6,260 nucleotides of DNA from JAYEJW01 sp034716535 (GCA_034716535.1 JAYEJW010000575.1:1-6260); one strand, 5' to 3'. Positions 1-6,164 are shown, counted from the stretch's first letter. Notes: a model not told the origin generated them from the sequence alone. Made by a program: numbers and translations.

Positions 1-110
1 CCGCCACTATCGACAAGCTCGCCCGTAATGTTCGGCGTGTCTTCGACTATCTGCGCATGACCGGCAATTCGGTCCCCCGATCGCAACTTACATGCGATCA
101 GGCTGGTTAG
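1..110 (+). CDS. Possible 3' end of an unidentified gene entering from the left edge
   Basis: Reading from position 3, the frame is open from the window edge to a TAG at 108-110 and gives about 35 residues. The first part (ATIDKLARNVRRVFDYLRM) has the amphipathic, charged character of a real protein helix; the tail after it (TGNSVPRSQL and onward) looks less ordered. I do not recognise a family. The two other forward frames close early (TAA at 26-28, TGA at 58-60), so this is the only forward frame able to carry a gene into the window. It could equally be a chance open frame, because only about 110 bases are visible. Confidence 0.25.
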   Translation, partial: ATIDKLARNVRRVFDYLRMTGNSVPRSQLTCDQAG

Positions 111-232
111 AACGGATTTGCCGTGGGGTAACTCCAGGCTCACCTTGACCCGGGTTCGTTTCGCCTGATGTTGGTCGACAGCGGGCCATTGCAGTGCAGC
201 AATCTGAGCACCGCGGCAGTTTCGGCAGGTTT

Positions 233-261
233 GGTCGGTGTCCGGCCATAAGCGGAAGTAA
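233..261 (+). repeat. Degenerate intergenic repeat, left copy
   Basis: This 29-bp stretch begins GGTCGGTGTCCGG and ends GCGGAAGTAA. It aligns with the reverse complement of 5873-5901, matching at about 23 of 28 paired positions with two one-base gaps. A TCTGAG word lies upstream of both copies, 30 bp before this one and 24 bp before the other, so the similarity may extend further. The two copies point in opposite directions on either side of the three-gene cluster. This is a hand alignment and its significance is not computed. Confidence 0.35.
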
Positions 262-546
262 GCGGATTGAGTCGGGAGTCCTCTGTGTGGCAAAAACGTC
301 ACAACCACCTGTACGCGTGAGCAACCGTGAACGCTTGCCCGCTCTGATCCTCTGGCCGTCTACTTGCAGTGTCAGCTAAACGCTGATAGCGGAAATCGGT
401 TCCCGACACATGGAAAGGGTGCACCGATCCGTATTCGAGCGCCCTCGGGTTGTGGTCAGTGACAGGTTCTGGCGCTACTGCAGACTTTGAGGCGACAAGC
501 GTCTACCGCCGCGACGCGCGGTATCGCGACGGGCGCAATCGTTCGA

Positions 547-560
547 CGCAACGCGTTGCG
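547..560. other. Perfect 14-bp palindrome
   Basis: CGCAACGCGTTGCG is its own reverse complement over 14 bp; the next bases outward (A and A) do not pair. It lies about 130 bp beyond the sulfatase stop codon, in a stretch rich in CG steps with another 6-bp stem (TACCGC/GCGGTA, 504-523). It could be a protein-binding site or a stem near the 3' end of the operon transcript. No T-run follows on either strand, so it is not a typical intrinsic terminator. Confidence 0.4.
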
Positions 561-655
561 AGCGCCGCGATAAACCGAAGCTAAAGGACCGCACCCGCGA
601 TCCACTTGATCAGCTCACCGACAGGCAATACCGTCTTTTCGATCCCGTCGGAAGG

Positions 656-670
656 GGGGCACAAGGCCCC
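656..670 (-). terminator. Weak hairpin just after the sulfatase stop codon
   Basis: GGGGC (656-660) and GCCCC (666-670) form a 5-bp all-GC stem with a 5-nt loop, about 20 bases past the sulfatase stop. In the leftward transcript the stem is followed by a pyrimidine-rich stretch (CCUUCC), not a U-tract. It may be a transcript-end stem, but it does not meet the usual criteria for an intrinsic terminator. Confidence 0.25.
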
Positions 671-689
671 GTCCTCTATTCGAGCACTA

Positions 690-3221
690 CTACTCGCTCG
701 CCGGGTTGGCCTGCATGGCCGTCTTCAGCTTCTCGATGTCCTCCGGAGAGAGCTTCGGACGGTCGATGGTCAGGGTCAGTTTGTCGATTTCGCCATTGAA
801 GCGGAAAGGTGTCTGGTAGTCCTCGTCGTACACCGGCGAGCCGGTATCGGCGCCCACGTCGAAGCTCTCGCACCACTGCATGACCGACGGCACGGTCTTC
901 TCCATCTTCTGCTCGGCGACGACCTTGCCGTCCACCTTGAGATAGCCGGTACCGCTCTGGCCCAGACCGCTGGGGCTGCCATACTGCAGCGTTTCGGCAC
1001 CCATACCGTCGTACTTGAAGTCGAACTCGACCGTGTGCTTGCCGGGAGACAGAGCCTCTTTGCCTTGCCACCTGACATGCTCGAGTCCGAGCACGTTCCA
1101 GGTATACACTGGCTTGCCATCCAGCAGATAGAACCCGTAGCCGGTGAAACGCCCGCCGTGGGTCACCAGCATGCCTTCGGCGCCACCCTCGGGGATCTCG
1201 ATCTCGGCCTTGATGTTGTACGACGACGCCAGGACACTCGGCGCATTGGCGTTCGAGGTGCCCGTGATCGGCCCGGCATACGTGAACACCGTGCGGCCGG
1301 ATGTGAGGTTGGGACGGGGTACCTGCATACGGGTAAACGTGGTCGAATCCATCGGCAGCACCTGGTTACGCTCGGCTTCCTTCCAGAAAAGCTCCTCGAG
1401 CTCCTTGACCTTGTCGGGATACTGGGCGGACACATCGTTGTACTGGGTCCAGTCCTTGCTGAGGTCGAAGAGCTCCCACGGCCAGTTCTCGGGATGCTTG
1501 TCGGCCGTTCCGCTGTTGTCCCAGGGCAGGCGCACCACCTTGCTGCTGAGCATCCAGCCATCGTGGTAGAGCCCGTGGTCGCCGATCATCTCGAAGTACT
1601 GGGTCGTGTGCGTCGAAGGCGCGTCCACGTTCTTCACGTCGAAGGTGTAGGCCATGCTGACGCCTTCCATGGGGTTCTGCTCGATGCCGTCGATCTCCTC
1701 GGGCAGTGGAATCCCAATCACATCGAGAAGGGTCGGTGCAATGTCAACCACGTGATGGAACTGGCTGCGGATTCCGCCCTTGTCCTTGATCACCTTGGGC
1801 CAGGAGATGGCCATGCCCTGTTTGGTGCCTCCAAAGTGTGAGCTCACCATCTTGGTCCACTTGAACGGCGTGTCGAAGGCCCAGGTCCAGCCTATCGACA
1901 TGTGCGGGTAGGTCCTGTCCGACCCCCACACATCGTAGTACTGCATTTGCGCCTCCACCGGCAGATGGACGCCCTGGACCGCTGCGACCTCGTTCGGCGT
2001 ACCAGTCGGCCCGCCTTCCGCGCTGGTGCCGTTGTCGCCGGTAATGTAGATGATCAGGGTGTTGTCGAGCCGGCCCAGGTCCTCGACCGTCTGGATCACG
2101 CGGCCGATCTCATGGTCGGTGTAGGCCACGTAGGCGGCAAAGACATCCACCTGCTTGATGAACAGCTTCTTCTCGGTGTCGGTGAGCTGCTCCCACCGCT
2201 TGATGTGTTCCTCGGGCCACGGTGTCAGCTTGGCATCCTGGGGTATCACACCGAGCTCTTTCTGGTTGGCGAAGATCGTTTCGCGCAGCTTGTGCCAGCC
2301 CTCGTCGAAGAGGTGCATGTCGCTGATCTTCTCGATCCACTCCGGTGTGGGGTGATGGGGTGCATGGGTCGCGCCGGGCGCATAGTAGAGGAAGAAGGGC
2401 TGATCCGGATTCAGGGCGTCCACGGTATTCATGTATTGGATCGCATCGTCCGCCATCGCCGTGACCAGGTTCCAGCCGGGCTCGTCATCGTAGGGGTAGA
2501 TGTAGGTCGTGTTGCGGACCAGGTTGCCCGGCTGCCACTGGCTGGTGTCCCCGCCCATGAAGCCGTAGAAGTAATCGAAGCCCATGCCAATGGGCCACTG
2601 GTCGTAGGGCCCGATCTTACTGGTCTGGAGATCCGGCGTGTTGTGGTTCTTGCCGAACCACGAGGTCACGTAGCCGTGGCCCTTGAGGATCCTGGCAATG
2701 GTCGCATTGTCCTTGGTCATGGTGCCGTTGTAGCCGGGGTAACCGGTTGTCCCTTCCGGGATCATGCCCGTGCCCATCTGGTGGTGGTTGCGCCCGGTAA
2801 GCAGAGCCGCCCGCGTCGGTGAGCAGACCGCCGTGGAGTGAAAGTGCGTGTAGCGCAAACCGCTCTCGGCGATACGGTCCATACTCGGCGTGGGTATGAC
2901 GCCGCCAAACGTGCTGGAGATGCCATAACCCGCATCGTCGGTCATGATCAGAAGGATGTTGGGCGCACCCTCCGGTGGCACCACTCGGGGCGGCCAGTAG
3001 GGTGTCGATTCAAGAGCATTGCGTTTGATCTTGCCGCCGAACTCCTTGTCCGGTGGTGGTGGGAGTTGTTTCCCGTCGATGGTGGTGGTGGCGCTCGGCG
3101 AGCCGGGCGTGCCGGTGGTCTCAACGGTACCGGCTGAAGCGCCGCCAGCGACGAGCCCTAACGCCAAGGTTAATAGATACCGCCGCATGGGGCGCCTCTT
3201 CTCAGAAGACATGTAAGGCAT
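690..3221 (-). CDS. Exported arylsulfatase (alkaline phosphatase/sulfatase superfamily, formylglycine type)
   Basis: This enzyme should hydrolyse a sulfate ester, probably in the periplasm; the substrate cannot be told. Numbered from the ATG at 3221 (843 aa), it has an N-terminal signal peptide whose hydrophobic core is YLLTLALGLVAGG, ending in ASA at about residue 30. The sulfatase signature CSPTR is at 133-137 and LLTGR at 140-144; C133 is the residue to be converted to formylglycine. All ten active-site residues of Pseudomonas aeruginosa AtsA have counterparts: D95, D96, C133, R137, K191, H193, H286, D396, N397 and K467. Residues from about 660 to the end form an extra beta-rich domain with a YLKVDGK strand, resembling the lectin-like C-terminal part of long (about 780-850 aa) bacterial arylsulfatases. 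It is second in an operon with the outer-membrane protein. Start choice: 3221 has GAGGA upstream; a TTG at 3251, and ATGs at 3236, 3212 and 3188 are alternatives. The 3188 start gives a shorter, more standard signal peptide (MRRYLLTL). Confidence 0.93.
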   Translation of the reverse strand: MPYMSSEKRRPMRRYLLTLALGLVAGGASAGTVETTGTPGSPSATTTIDGKQLPPPPDKEFGGKIKRNALESTPYWPPRVVPPEGAPNILLIMTDDAGYGISSTFGGVIPTPSMDRIAESGLRYTHFHSTAVCSPTRAALLTGRNHHQMGTGMIPEGTTGYPGYNGTMTKDNATIARILKGHGYVTSWFGKNHNTPDLQTSKIGPYDQWPIGMGFDYFYGFMGGDTSQWQPGNLVRNTTYIYPYDDEPGWNLVTAMADDAIQYMNTVDALNPDQPFFLYYAPGATHAPHHPTPEWIEKISDMHLFDEGWHKLRETIFANQKELGVIPQDAKLTPWPEEHIKRWEQLTDTEKKLFIKQVDVFAAYVAYTDHEIGRVIQTVEDLGRLDNTLIIYITGDNGTSAEGGPTGTPNEVAAVQGVHLPVEAQMQYYDVWGSDRTYPHMSIGWTWAFDTPFKWTKMVSSHFGGTKQGMAISWPKVIKDKGGIRSQFHHVVDIAPTLLDVIGIPLPEEIDGIEQNPMEGVSMAYTFDVKNVDAPSTHTTQYFEMIGDHGLYHDGWMLSSKVVRLPWDNSGTADKHPENWPWELFDLSKDWTQYNDVSAQYPDKVKELEELFWKEAERNQVLPMDSTTFTRMQVPRPNLTSGRTVFTYAGPITGTSNANAPSVLASSYNIKAEIEIPEGGAEGMLVTHGGRFTGYGFYLLDGKPVYTWNVLGLEHVRWQGKEALSPGKHTVEFDFKYDGMGAETLQYGSPSGLGQSGTGYLKVDGKVVAEQKMEKTVPSVMQWCESFDVGADTGSPVYDEDYQTPFRFNGEIDKLTLTIDRPKLSPEDIEKLKTAMQANPASE

Positions 3222-3229
3222 GGCCTTTT

Positions 3230-3234
3230 TCCTC
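3230..3234 (-). promoter_or_regulatory. Ribosome binding site favouring the 3221 start of the sulfatase
   Basis: On the minus strand GAGGA precedes the ATG at 3221 by about 8 bases, a normal spacing. The competing ATG at 3188 has AGAGG about 6 bases upstream, so it cannot be excluded. The TTG at 3251 has no clear ribosome binding site. Confidence 0.5.
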
Positions 3235-3260
3235 ATTACTTTCAACGTCAATGCTCGGAA

Positions 3261-4061
3261 TCAGAATCGGACACCGACGCCCAGCTTGGGCCCACCGAAT
3301 CCAATATTCTGAAGGGGCTTGTCGCTGCCCTGGTCGTACACCAGATAACGGTAAGCCAGACTGACCTCACCCCAGTCGAACGCGTAGCCGACACCGCCGA
3401 ACAGCTGCCAGGTCAGGTCAGAGTCGCCGGTGCCGACATCCGCGTAATAGGGCAGGAACCAGCGGTCATTCAGAGCGATCCTTCCTTTTGCGCCCACGAT
3501 ACCATCCCAGAGATCGACGGACTCGGACAGCTTGCGGTCGCGGTGCAACGGACCGCCGCCCGTCAACTTGAGGTCGAGATCCAGGGATAGGAGGCGGGCG
3601 CCGGCGAGCAGGTCCAGGTGTGACCTCTGGTCGCGCCAGACGGTGTAGGCGCCGCCCAGGGTCCAGATCCAGCCCTTCATCCCCAGGTCCGCATCGAGCG
3701 GGATGCGTATCGTGCCGTCCGGTACGCTTACGGACTTCGACTTGTCGCCACCGAGATCCAGGTAGATGACGTCGGTGAATCCGGACCAGGCACCCTTACG
3801 TGCCTCGAACGAGCCCATGAACGTGAACTGAAGGTTGTCGATGATCTTGTCCGCGCCGACGCTGATTTCGCCGCCGGGGCCTCGGGGGCTTAATTGCAGA
3901 TCGCCGCTGAGGCTCGGCAGCCAGCCGTAGATGACCGCACCGAACTGCCAATCGTCGGAAGATTCTTTCGGGGCGCCCATCGCTGCGGACGTGGCCATCA
4001 GCATGGCGCCGGCGGCAAGGACCCTCGCACCCGAGCACGAGAAACCTCTTGGGGTGTGCAT
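3261..4061 (-). CDS. Outer-membrane beta-barrel protein, first gene of the sulfatase operon
   Basis: The 266-aa product has a signal peptide (basic start, core VLAAGAMLMATSAA, cleavage near AMG-A at about residues 29-30). The mature part alternates polar and hydrophobic residues and is rich in aromatics and glycine, as in transmembrane beta strands: for example WQFGAVIYGWLPSLSGDL (about 38-55), WSGFTDVIYLDLGGD (about 92-106) and GVGYAFDWGEVSLAYRYLV. It ends in LGVGVRF, a C-terminal phenylalanine with alternating hydrophobics that fits the signal recognised by the BAM assembly machinery. The WLPxxxG and FMGxFEARKG segments recall a widespread family of uncharacterised proteobacterial outer-membrane proteins (from memory, not a search). 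The sulfatase follows after 39 bp. A role as pore or binding protein for the sulfated substrate is inference. The start at 4061 is preferred over the ATG at 4088 because AAGGAGG lies 8 bases before it and the 4088 reading would put that site inside the gene. Confidence 0.85.
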   Translation of the reverse strand: MHTPRGFSCSGARVLAAGAMLMATSAAMGAPKESSDDWQFGAVIYGWLPSLSGDLQLSPRGPGGEISVGADKIIDNLQFTFMGSFEARKGAWSGFTDVIYLDLGGDKSKSVSVPDGTIRIPLDADLGMKGWIWTLGGAYTVWRDQRSHLDLLAGARLLSLDLDLKLTGGGPLHRDRKLSESVDLWDGIVGAKGRIALNDRWFLPYYADVGTGDSDLTWQLFGGVGYAFDWGEVSLAYRYLVYDQGSDKPLQNIGFGGPKLGVGVRF

Positions 4062-4069
4062 AGCTGTTT

Positions 4070-4076
4070 CCTCCTT
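4070..4076 (-). promoter_or_regulatory. Strong ribosome binding site of the outer-membrane protein gene
   Basis: The minus strand reads AAGGAGG, a near-perfect complement to the 16S rRNA tail, 8 bases before the ATG at 4061. This fixes the start codon and predicts strong translation of the first operon gene. Confidence 0.8.
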
Positions 4077-4099
4077 CCGAGAAATCATCAGCGACAGGG

Positions 4100-4105
4100 A
4101 TTATT
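4100..4105 (-). promoter_or_regulatory. Candidate -10 box of the barrel protein-sulfatase operon
   Basis: The minus strand reads AATAAT (5 of 6 with TATAAT). This would place the transcript start near 4093 and leave a leader of about 32 bases before the ATG at 4061. At the expected 16-18 bp spacing there is no sequence resembling TTGACA; the area instead holds the palindrome GTCCGGAC (4119-4126). A good -10 without a -35 is typical of activator-dependent promoters and would suit control by the divergent AraC-type protein. That control is inferred. Confidence 0.4.
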
Positions 4106-4255
4106 CACAGACCCTGGCGTCCGGACCGTCGCTCTTGCTTATGTTTTTCCTGGCGGTCAGCGCACACCGACGCGCTTGACGGGACAACCGGGTTCGCGCC
4201 CGCGCTACCGCTGCAGTCTGCACCTGCCTGGCCGGCATCCGTACCGAGCAGAACC

Positions 4256-4265
4256 GCACATGTGC
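4256..4265. other. 10-bp palindrome in the divergent intergenic region
   Basis: GCACATGTGC is a perfect palindrome between the two divergent genes. Such 10-bp palindromes are expected a few times by chance in a window of this size, so only its position makes it a possible operator. Confidence 0.2.
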
Positions 4266-4276
4266 CCTGCCGCAGA

Positions 4277-4307
4277 GCGGAGAACGCAATAAGGTTGTGC
4301 GCTCCGC
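4277..4307. promoter_or_regulatory. Stem-loop in the middle of the divergent intergenic region
   Basis: GCGGAG (4277-4282) pairs with CTCCGC (4302-4307), and CGCA (4285-4288) with TGCG (4298-4301). The result is a 10-bp stem with a 2-nt AA bulge and a 9-nt loop. It lies about 160 bp upstream of the regulator start and about 215 bp upstream of the barrel protein start. No U-tract follows on either strand, so it is not a standard terminator. It may be a regulator-binding inverted repeat or a structure in a longer leader. Confidence 0.4.
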
Positions 4308-4410
4308 GTGGGGTATCCGCGCTTCGGATTTTGCGCTGGCAGGAACCGAACGGATTCCCAACCTCAGGCGTGACACATGCAATTTTATCGCGGGATCGTT
4401 CTCCTCCGTC

Positions 4411-4439
4411 TTGCCACACGGGAACTATTTGCTGACAAT
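4411..4439 (+). promoter_or_regulatory. Candidate sigma-70 promoter of the AraC-family gene
   Basis: TTGCCA at 4411-4416 (5 of 6 with the -35 consensus) and GACAAT at 4434-4439 (4 of 6 with the -10 consensus) are separated by exactly 17 bp. Transcription would begin near 4446, leaving about 23 bases before the ATG at 4469. This leader is just long enough to hold the GAGGA ribosome binding site. Confidence 0.45.
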
Positions 4440-4457
4440 TTCGGACACTTGAGAGTC

Positions 4458-4462
4458 GAGGA
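4458..4462 (+). promoter_or_regulatory. Ribosome binding site of the AraC-family gene
   Basis: GAGGA lies 6 bases before the ATG at 4469, a normal spacing, and supports this start codon. Confidence 0.65.
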
Positions 4463-4468
4463 TTCCAG

Positions 4469-5530
4469 ATGGGGCGGAAGTCCGTTCAGTCCAGCGTGCC
4501 CGCTCGGAGGCAAAAGGGCGCACCCTTCGACGGGTTCGTCCGCGCCGGCCCACTGACGGGCCTGCCGGCACTCCTGCGTGACCTAGGTTGCGATCCCGAT
4601 CCTATCTTTGCCAGCACGGGCTTAGATCCCGCTCGGTTCCTGGATCCCGACGTCGAGATCCCCTTCGTCCCCGTAAGCAGGCTGCTTGCCCGCTGCGTAG
4701 CGGCGACGGGATGCGAGCACCTCGGTTTGCTGCTGGGCGAGCGGGTTACCCCCGAGTCCCTCGGAGTTGCGGGGTTCATGCTCCAAACCGCTCCCGACGT
4801 GGGCACCGCACTCCGAGATCTCGTGCACCACCTGGATCTGCACGATCGAGGAGGCGTGGCTACCCTGGTCACGAATGATCGGAGCACGTGCCTCGGCTAC
4901 GCCATCCATCTATCCGGAGTAGAAGCAACCAACCAGATCAACGACCTCGCGATGACCGTCGCCTGCAAGGTCATGCGCGAACTCTGCGGGGCAGAATGGA
5001 ATCCCACAGCGGTGCTGTTGTCGCGGCGTGCACCGCAAGATCTGGTGCCCTACCGGCGCTTCTTCCGGGCGCCCCTACACTTCAACGCGGAGCGGAACGC
5101 CCTGGGATTCCCGACACACGAACTGGACCAATCGGTTGCTAGAGCGGATCCGGTACTTCATCGCCATCTGGAGCAGGAAGCGCATGCGCTCCATGCCGAC
5201 CAACAGATGCACCTCGTAGGCGAGGTGCGGAAGTTGCTGCGCCGGTCGCTGGCGGTTCGAAACGGCGGGGTTACCGTCATTGCAGAACAGCTCGGGATGC
5301 ATGAGCGCACGCTGAATCGCCGCCTGCGTGCAGAGGGTACGACCTTCCGCCGGGAGCTCGAAGACACCCGCTACGAGGTAGCCCGACATCTACTCGCCGA
5401 GACCACGGTGCCGCTGTCAAGAATCGCGGCGGCACTCGATTACTCGGACTCGACTGCCTTCATTCGTGCCTTCAAGCGATGGTCGGGATTTTCCCCGGCA
5501 GAGTGGCGTCGGATTCACAGGCGTTCGTAG
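4469..5530 (+). CDS. AraC-family transcriptional regulator (Arabinose_bd-type N-terminal domain)
   Basis: The 353-aa protein should be a cytoplasmic DNA-binding regulator. The N-terminal part (about residues 25-215) matches the layout of the Arabinose_bd effector domain found in OruR/ArgR-like members: PLTGLPALLRDLG near 28-40, GLLLGERVTPESLGVAGFML near 86-105, and the RRFFRAPLHFNAERNALGFP segment near 196-215. The C-terminal AraC DNA-binding domain has two helix-turn-helix units: VTVIAEQLGMHERTLNRRLR (about 268-287) and a second unit with SRIAAALDYSDSTAFIRAFKR (317-337), closing with the family signature RWSGFSPAEWR. Length is typical for this class. It is transcribed away from the barrel protein-sulfatase operon across 407 bp, so it probably controls that operon and perhaps itself; the inducer may be the sulfate ester or its product. 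Family assignment is firm; target and effector are inference. An undirected local role or regulation of a distant operon is also possible. Confidence 0.93.
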   Translation: MGRKSVQSSVPARRQKGAPFDGFVRAGPLTGLPALLRDLGCDPDPIFASTGLDPARFLDPDVEIPFVPVSRLLARCVAATGCEHLGLLLGERVTPESLGVAGFMLQTAPDVGTALRDLVHHLDLHDRGGVATLVTNDRSTCLGYAIHLSGVEATNQINDLAMTVACKVMRELCGAEWNPTAVLLSRRAPQDLVPYRRFFRAPLHFNAERNALGFPTHELDQSVARADPVLHRHLEQEAHALHADQQMHLVGEVRKLLRRSLAVRNGGVTVIAEQLGMHERTLNRRLRAEGTTFRRELEDTRYEVARHLLAETTVPLSRIAAALDYSDSTAFIRAFKRWSGFSPAEWRRIHRRS

Positions 5531-5615
5531 AGTGCCGCCTCTGCTTGGTCTCGCGCACCGCACCACCATGAAGAATTGGGCGATTCGCCGATTGAGACTG
5601 ATTGTCCGAGGAGGG

Positions 5616-5640
5616 AACGCAGCCGCTATTTCGCTGCGTT
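5616..5640 (+). terminator. Strong hairpin downstream of the AraC-family gene, possible transcript end
   Basis: AACGCAGC (5616-5623) and GCTGCGTT (5633-5640) are perfect 8-bp inverted arms around a 9-nt loop, 85 bp past the regulator's stop codon. No U-tract follows in the rightward transcript (the next bases are ACGCAAAGG), so this may protect the 3' end or act with Rho rather than as a standard intrinsic terminator. Confidence 0.4.
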
Positions 5641-5730
5641 ACGCAAAGGCTGCTTACGGTATTGAAGCTGTCGTGAGCAGGGAGCGTTTGCAGAGACGAG
5701 TTTCCGCCTATTCGCGAGCCGCATTTCTTC

Positions 5731-5754
5731 GTCCCAAAGGTCCGGTTGTGGGAC
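5731..5754. repeat. Short hairpin sharing an 11-mer with the right repeat copy
   Basis: GTCCCA (5731-5736) and TGGGAC (5749-5754) form a 6-bp stem with a 12-nt loop. The loop side holds AAAGGTCCGGT (5736-5746), which recurs in inverted orientation at 5894-5904 next to the degenerate repeat. It may be a further, more eroded member of the same repeat family. Confidence 0.3.
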
Positions 5755-5872
5755 ACTTCTGCCGTCACCACGGCAAGCCCATGATCGGCGGAGGATCGCA
5801 AAAGCCGGTTTCAACAAGCCGATCTGTAGAGTCGGATGTGGCGCAAATTAGACAACTCTCCGCACAGGCCCG

Positions 5873-5901
5873 TTACGTCCGCAAAGGGTCGACACCGGAC
5901 C
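5873..5901 (-). repeat. Degenerate intergenic repeat, right copy
   Basis: Read on the minus strand it starts GGTCCGGTGTCGACC and ends GCGGACGTAA, matching 233-261 at about 23 of 28 paired positions with two one-base gaps. It also contains its own short stem, GTCCG (5877-5881) against CGGAC (5896-5900). From memory, motifs of the kind TGTCCGC-N-GGCCGA-N-GCGGACA recur between genes in many proteobacteria; this is recollection, not a search result. Confidence 0.35.
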
Positions 5902-6001
5902 TTTCCACGGGCGCAGTTTCTCAGACTACGGCACCGTCTAAGAGCCGGTGGCTAGGTGGGAGAATCTTAGAAGTTCGCGACGAAATACTCTTGGAAACAA
6001 C

Positions 6002-6164
6002 ACTAGCCAATCGAGCGGTTCCACCGCTTGTTTGCGGCAGGGTTGTTGGCGCTGCGGGCGAAACGGCGGAGTGAGCGGTAGCCAGAATGCGCTTGGCTGG
6101 CGGTAAGGGCCGATGGCGCGATACGGGAGCCTAGTCGGACTTTACCCCTCCGAAACTAGCCAAT
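6002..6164 (+). repeat. Pair of 10-bp direct repeats, ACTAGCCAAT
   Basis: ACTAGCCAAT occurs at 6002-6011 and again at 6155-6164, with starts 153 bp apart. Each copy is the beginning of a small stem-loop: the first overlaps the 6008-6034 hairpin, and the second begins a CTAGC/GCTAG stem (6156-6176). It may be chance, as a 10-mer match in a region this size is not rare enough to be convincing. Confidence 0.25.
6008..6034. other. Hairpin with a tight 3-nt loop
   Basis: CGAGCGGT (6012-6019) pairs with ACCGCTTG (6023-6030) through 8 pairs including one G-T, closing on the 3-nt loop TCC. Beyond a T-T mismatch, CAA (6008-6010) pairs with TTG (6032-6034). No T-run follows. Function is unknown; it may be a transcript-end stem or part of an eroded element. 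Confidence 0.35.

Larger units (their letters stand above)
111..689. other. Gene-free region left of the sulfatase gene
   Basis: No open frame here has a believable start, ribosome binding site and protein-like composition. The region holds a degenerate repeat (233-261), a small hairpin at 188-203 (ATTGC/GCAAT arms), a hairpin at 370-388 (TGTCAGC against GCTGATA, one G-T pair, 5-nt loop), a 6-bp stem at 504-523 (TACCGC/GCGGTA) and a perfect 14-bp palindrome at 547-560. Part of it must be the 3' flank of the sulfatase transcript. I see no tRNA-like cloverleaf, CRISPR-like array or complete insertion sequence. Confidence 0.6.

Noticed and set aside
88..324. Minus-strand open frame of 78 codons near the left edge
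   Set aside because: The product is rich in Pro, Arg and Cys without pattern, has no ribosome binding site, and runs through the degenerate repeat at 233-261.
370..440. Small stems and a TCGGTTCCCGA segment suggesting a tRNA-like or attachment site
   Set aside because: No acceptor or anticodon stem can be paired and the GGTTCNANNCC pattern of a T-arm is absent.
606..1841. Long plus-strand open frame (over 400 codons) opposite the 3' half of the sulfatase gene
   Set aside because: It lies fully antisense to a sulfatase with all catalytic residues. The translation is low-complexity (many L, V, G, H, R), as GC-rich antisense frames usually are.
1902..2822. Plus-strand open frame of about 300 codons opposite the sulfatase catalytic region
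   Set aside because: Same reason: mirror of the conserved sulfatase coding frame, with no recognisable domain.
4059..4072. Minus-strand AGGAAACAGCTATG, identical to the lacZ translation start used in cloning vectors
   Set aside because: The match is only 14 bases and ends where the native signal-peptide gene begins. The upstream bases (AAGG before it) and the downstream codons are not lacZ. It is a coincidental good ribosome binding site, not vector contamination.
4086..4088. Upstream ATG at 4088 as start of the barrel protein
   Set aside because: It would put the AAGGAGG site inside the coding region and add nine charged residues in front of a normal signal peptide; the ATG at 4061 is far better.
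4105..4419. Minus-strand open frame of about 100 codons in the divergent intergenic region
   Set aside because: It has no clear ribosome binding site and a Ser/Arg/Ala/Gly-rich chance-like product, and it would cover the likely promoter of the barrel gene and the regulator's promoter.
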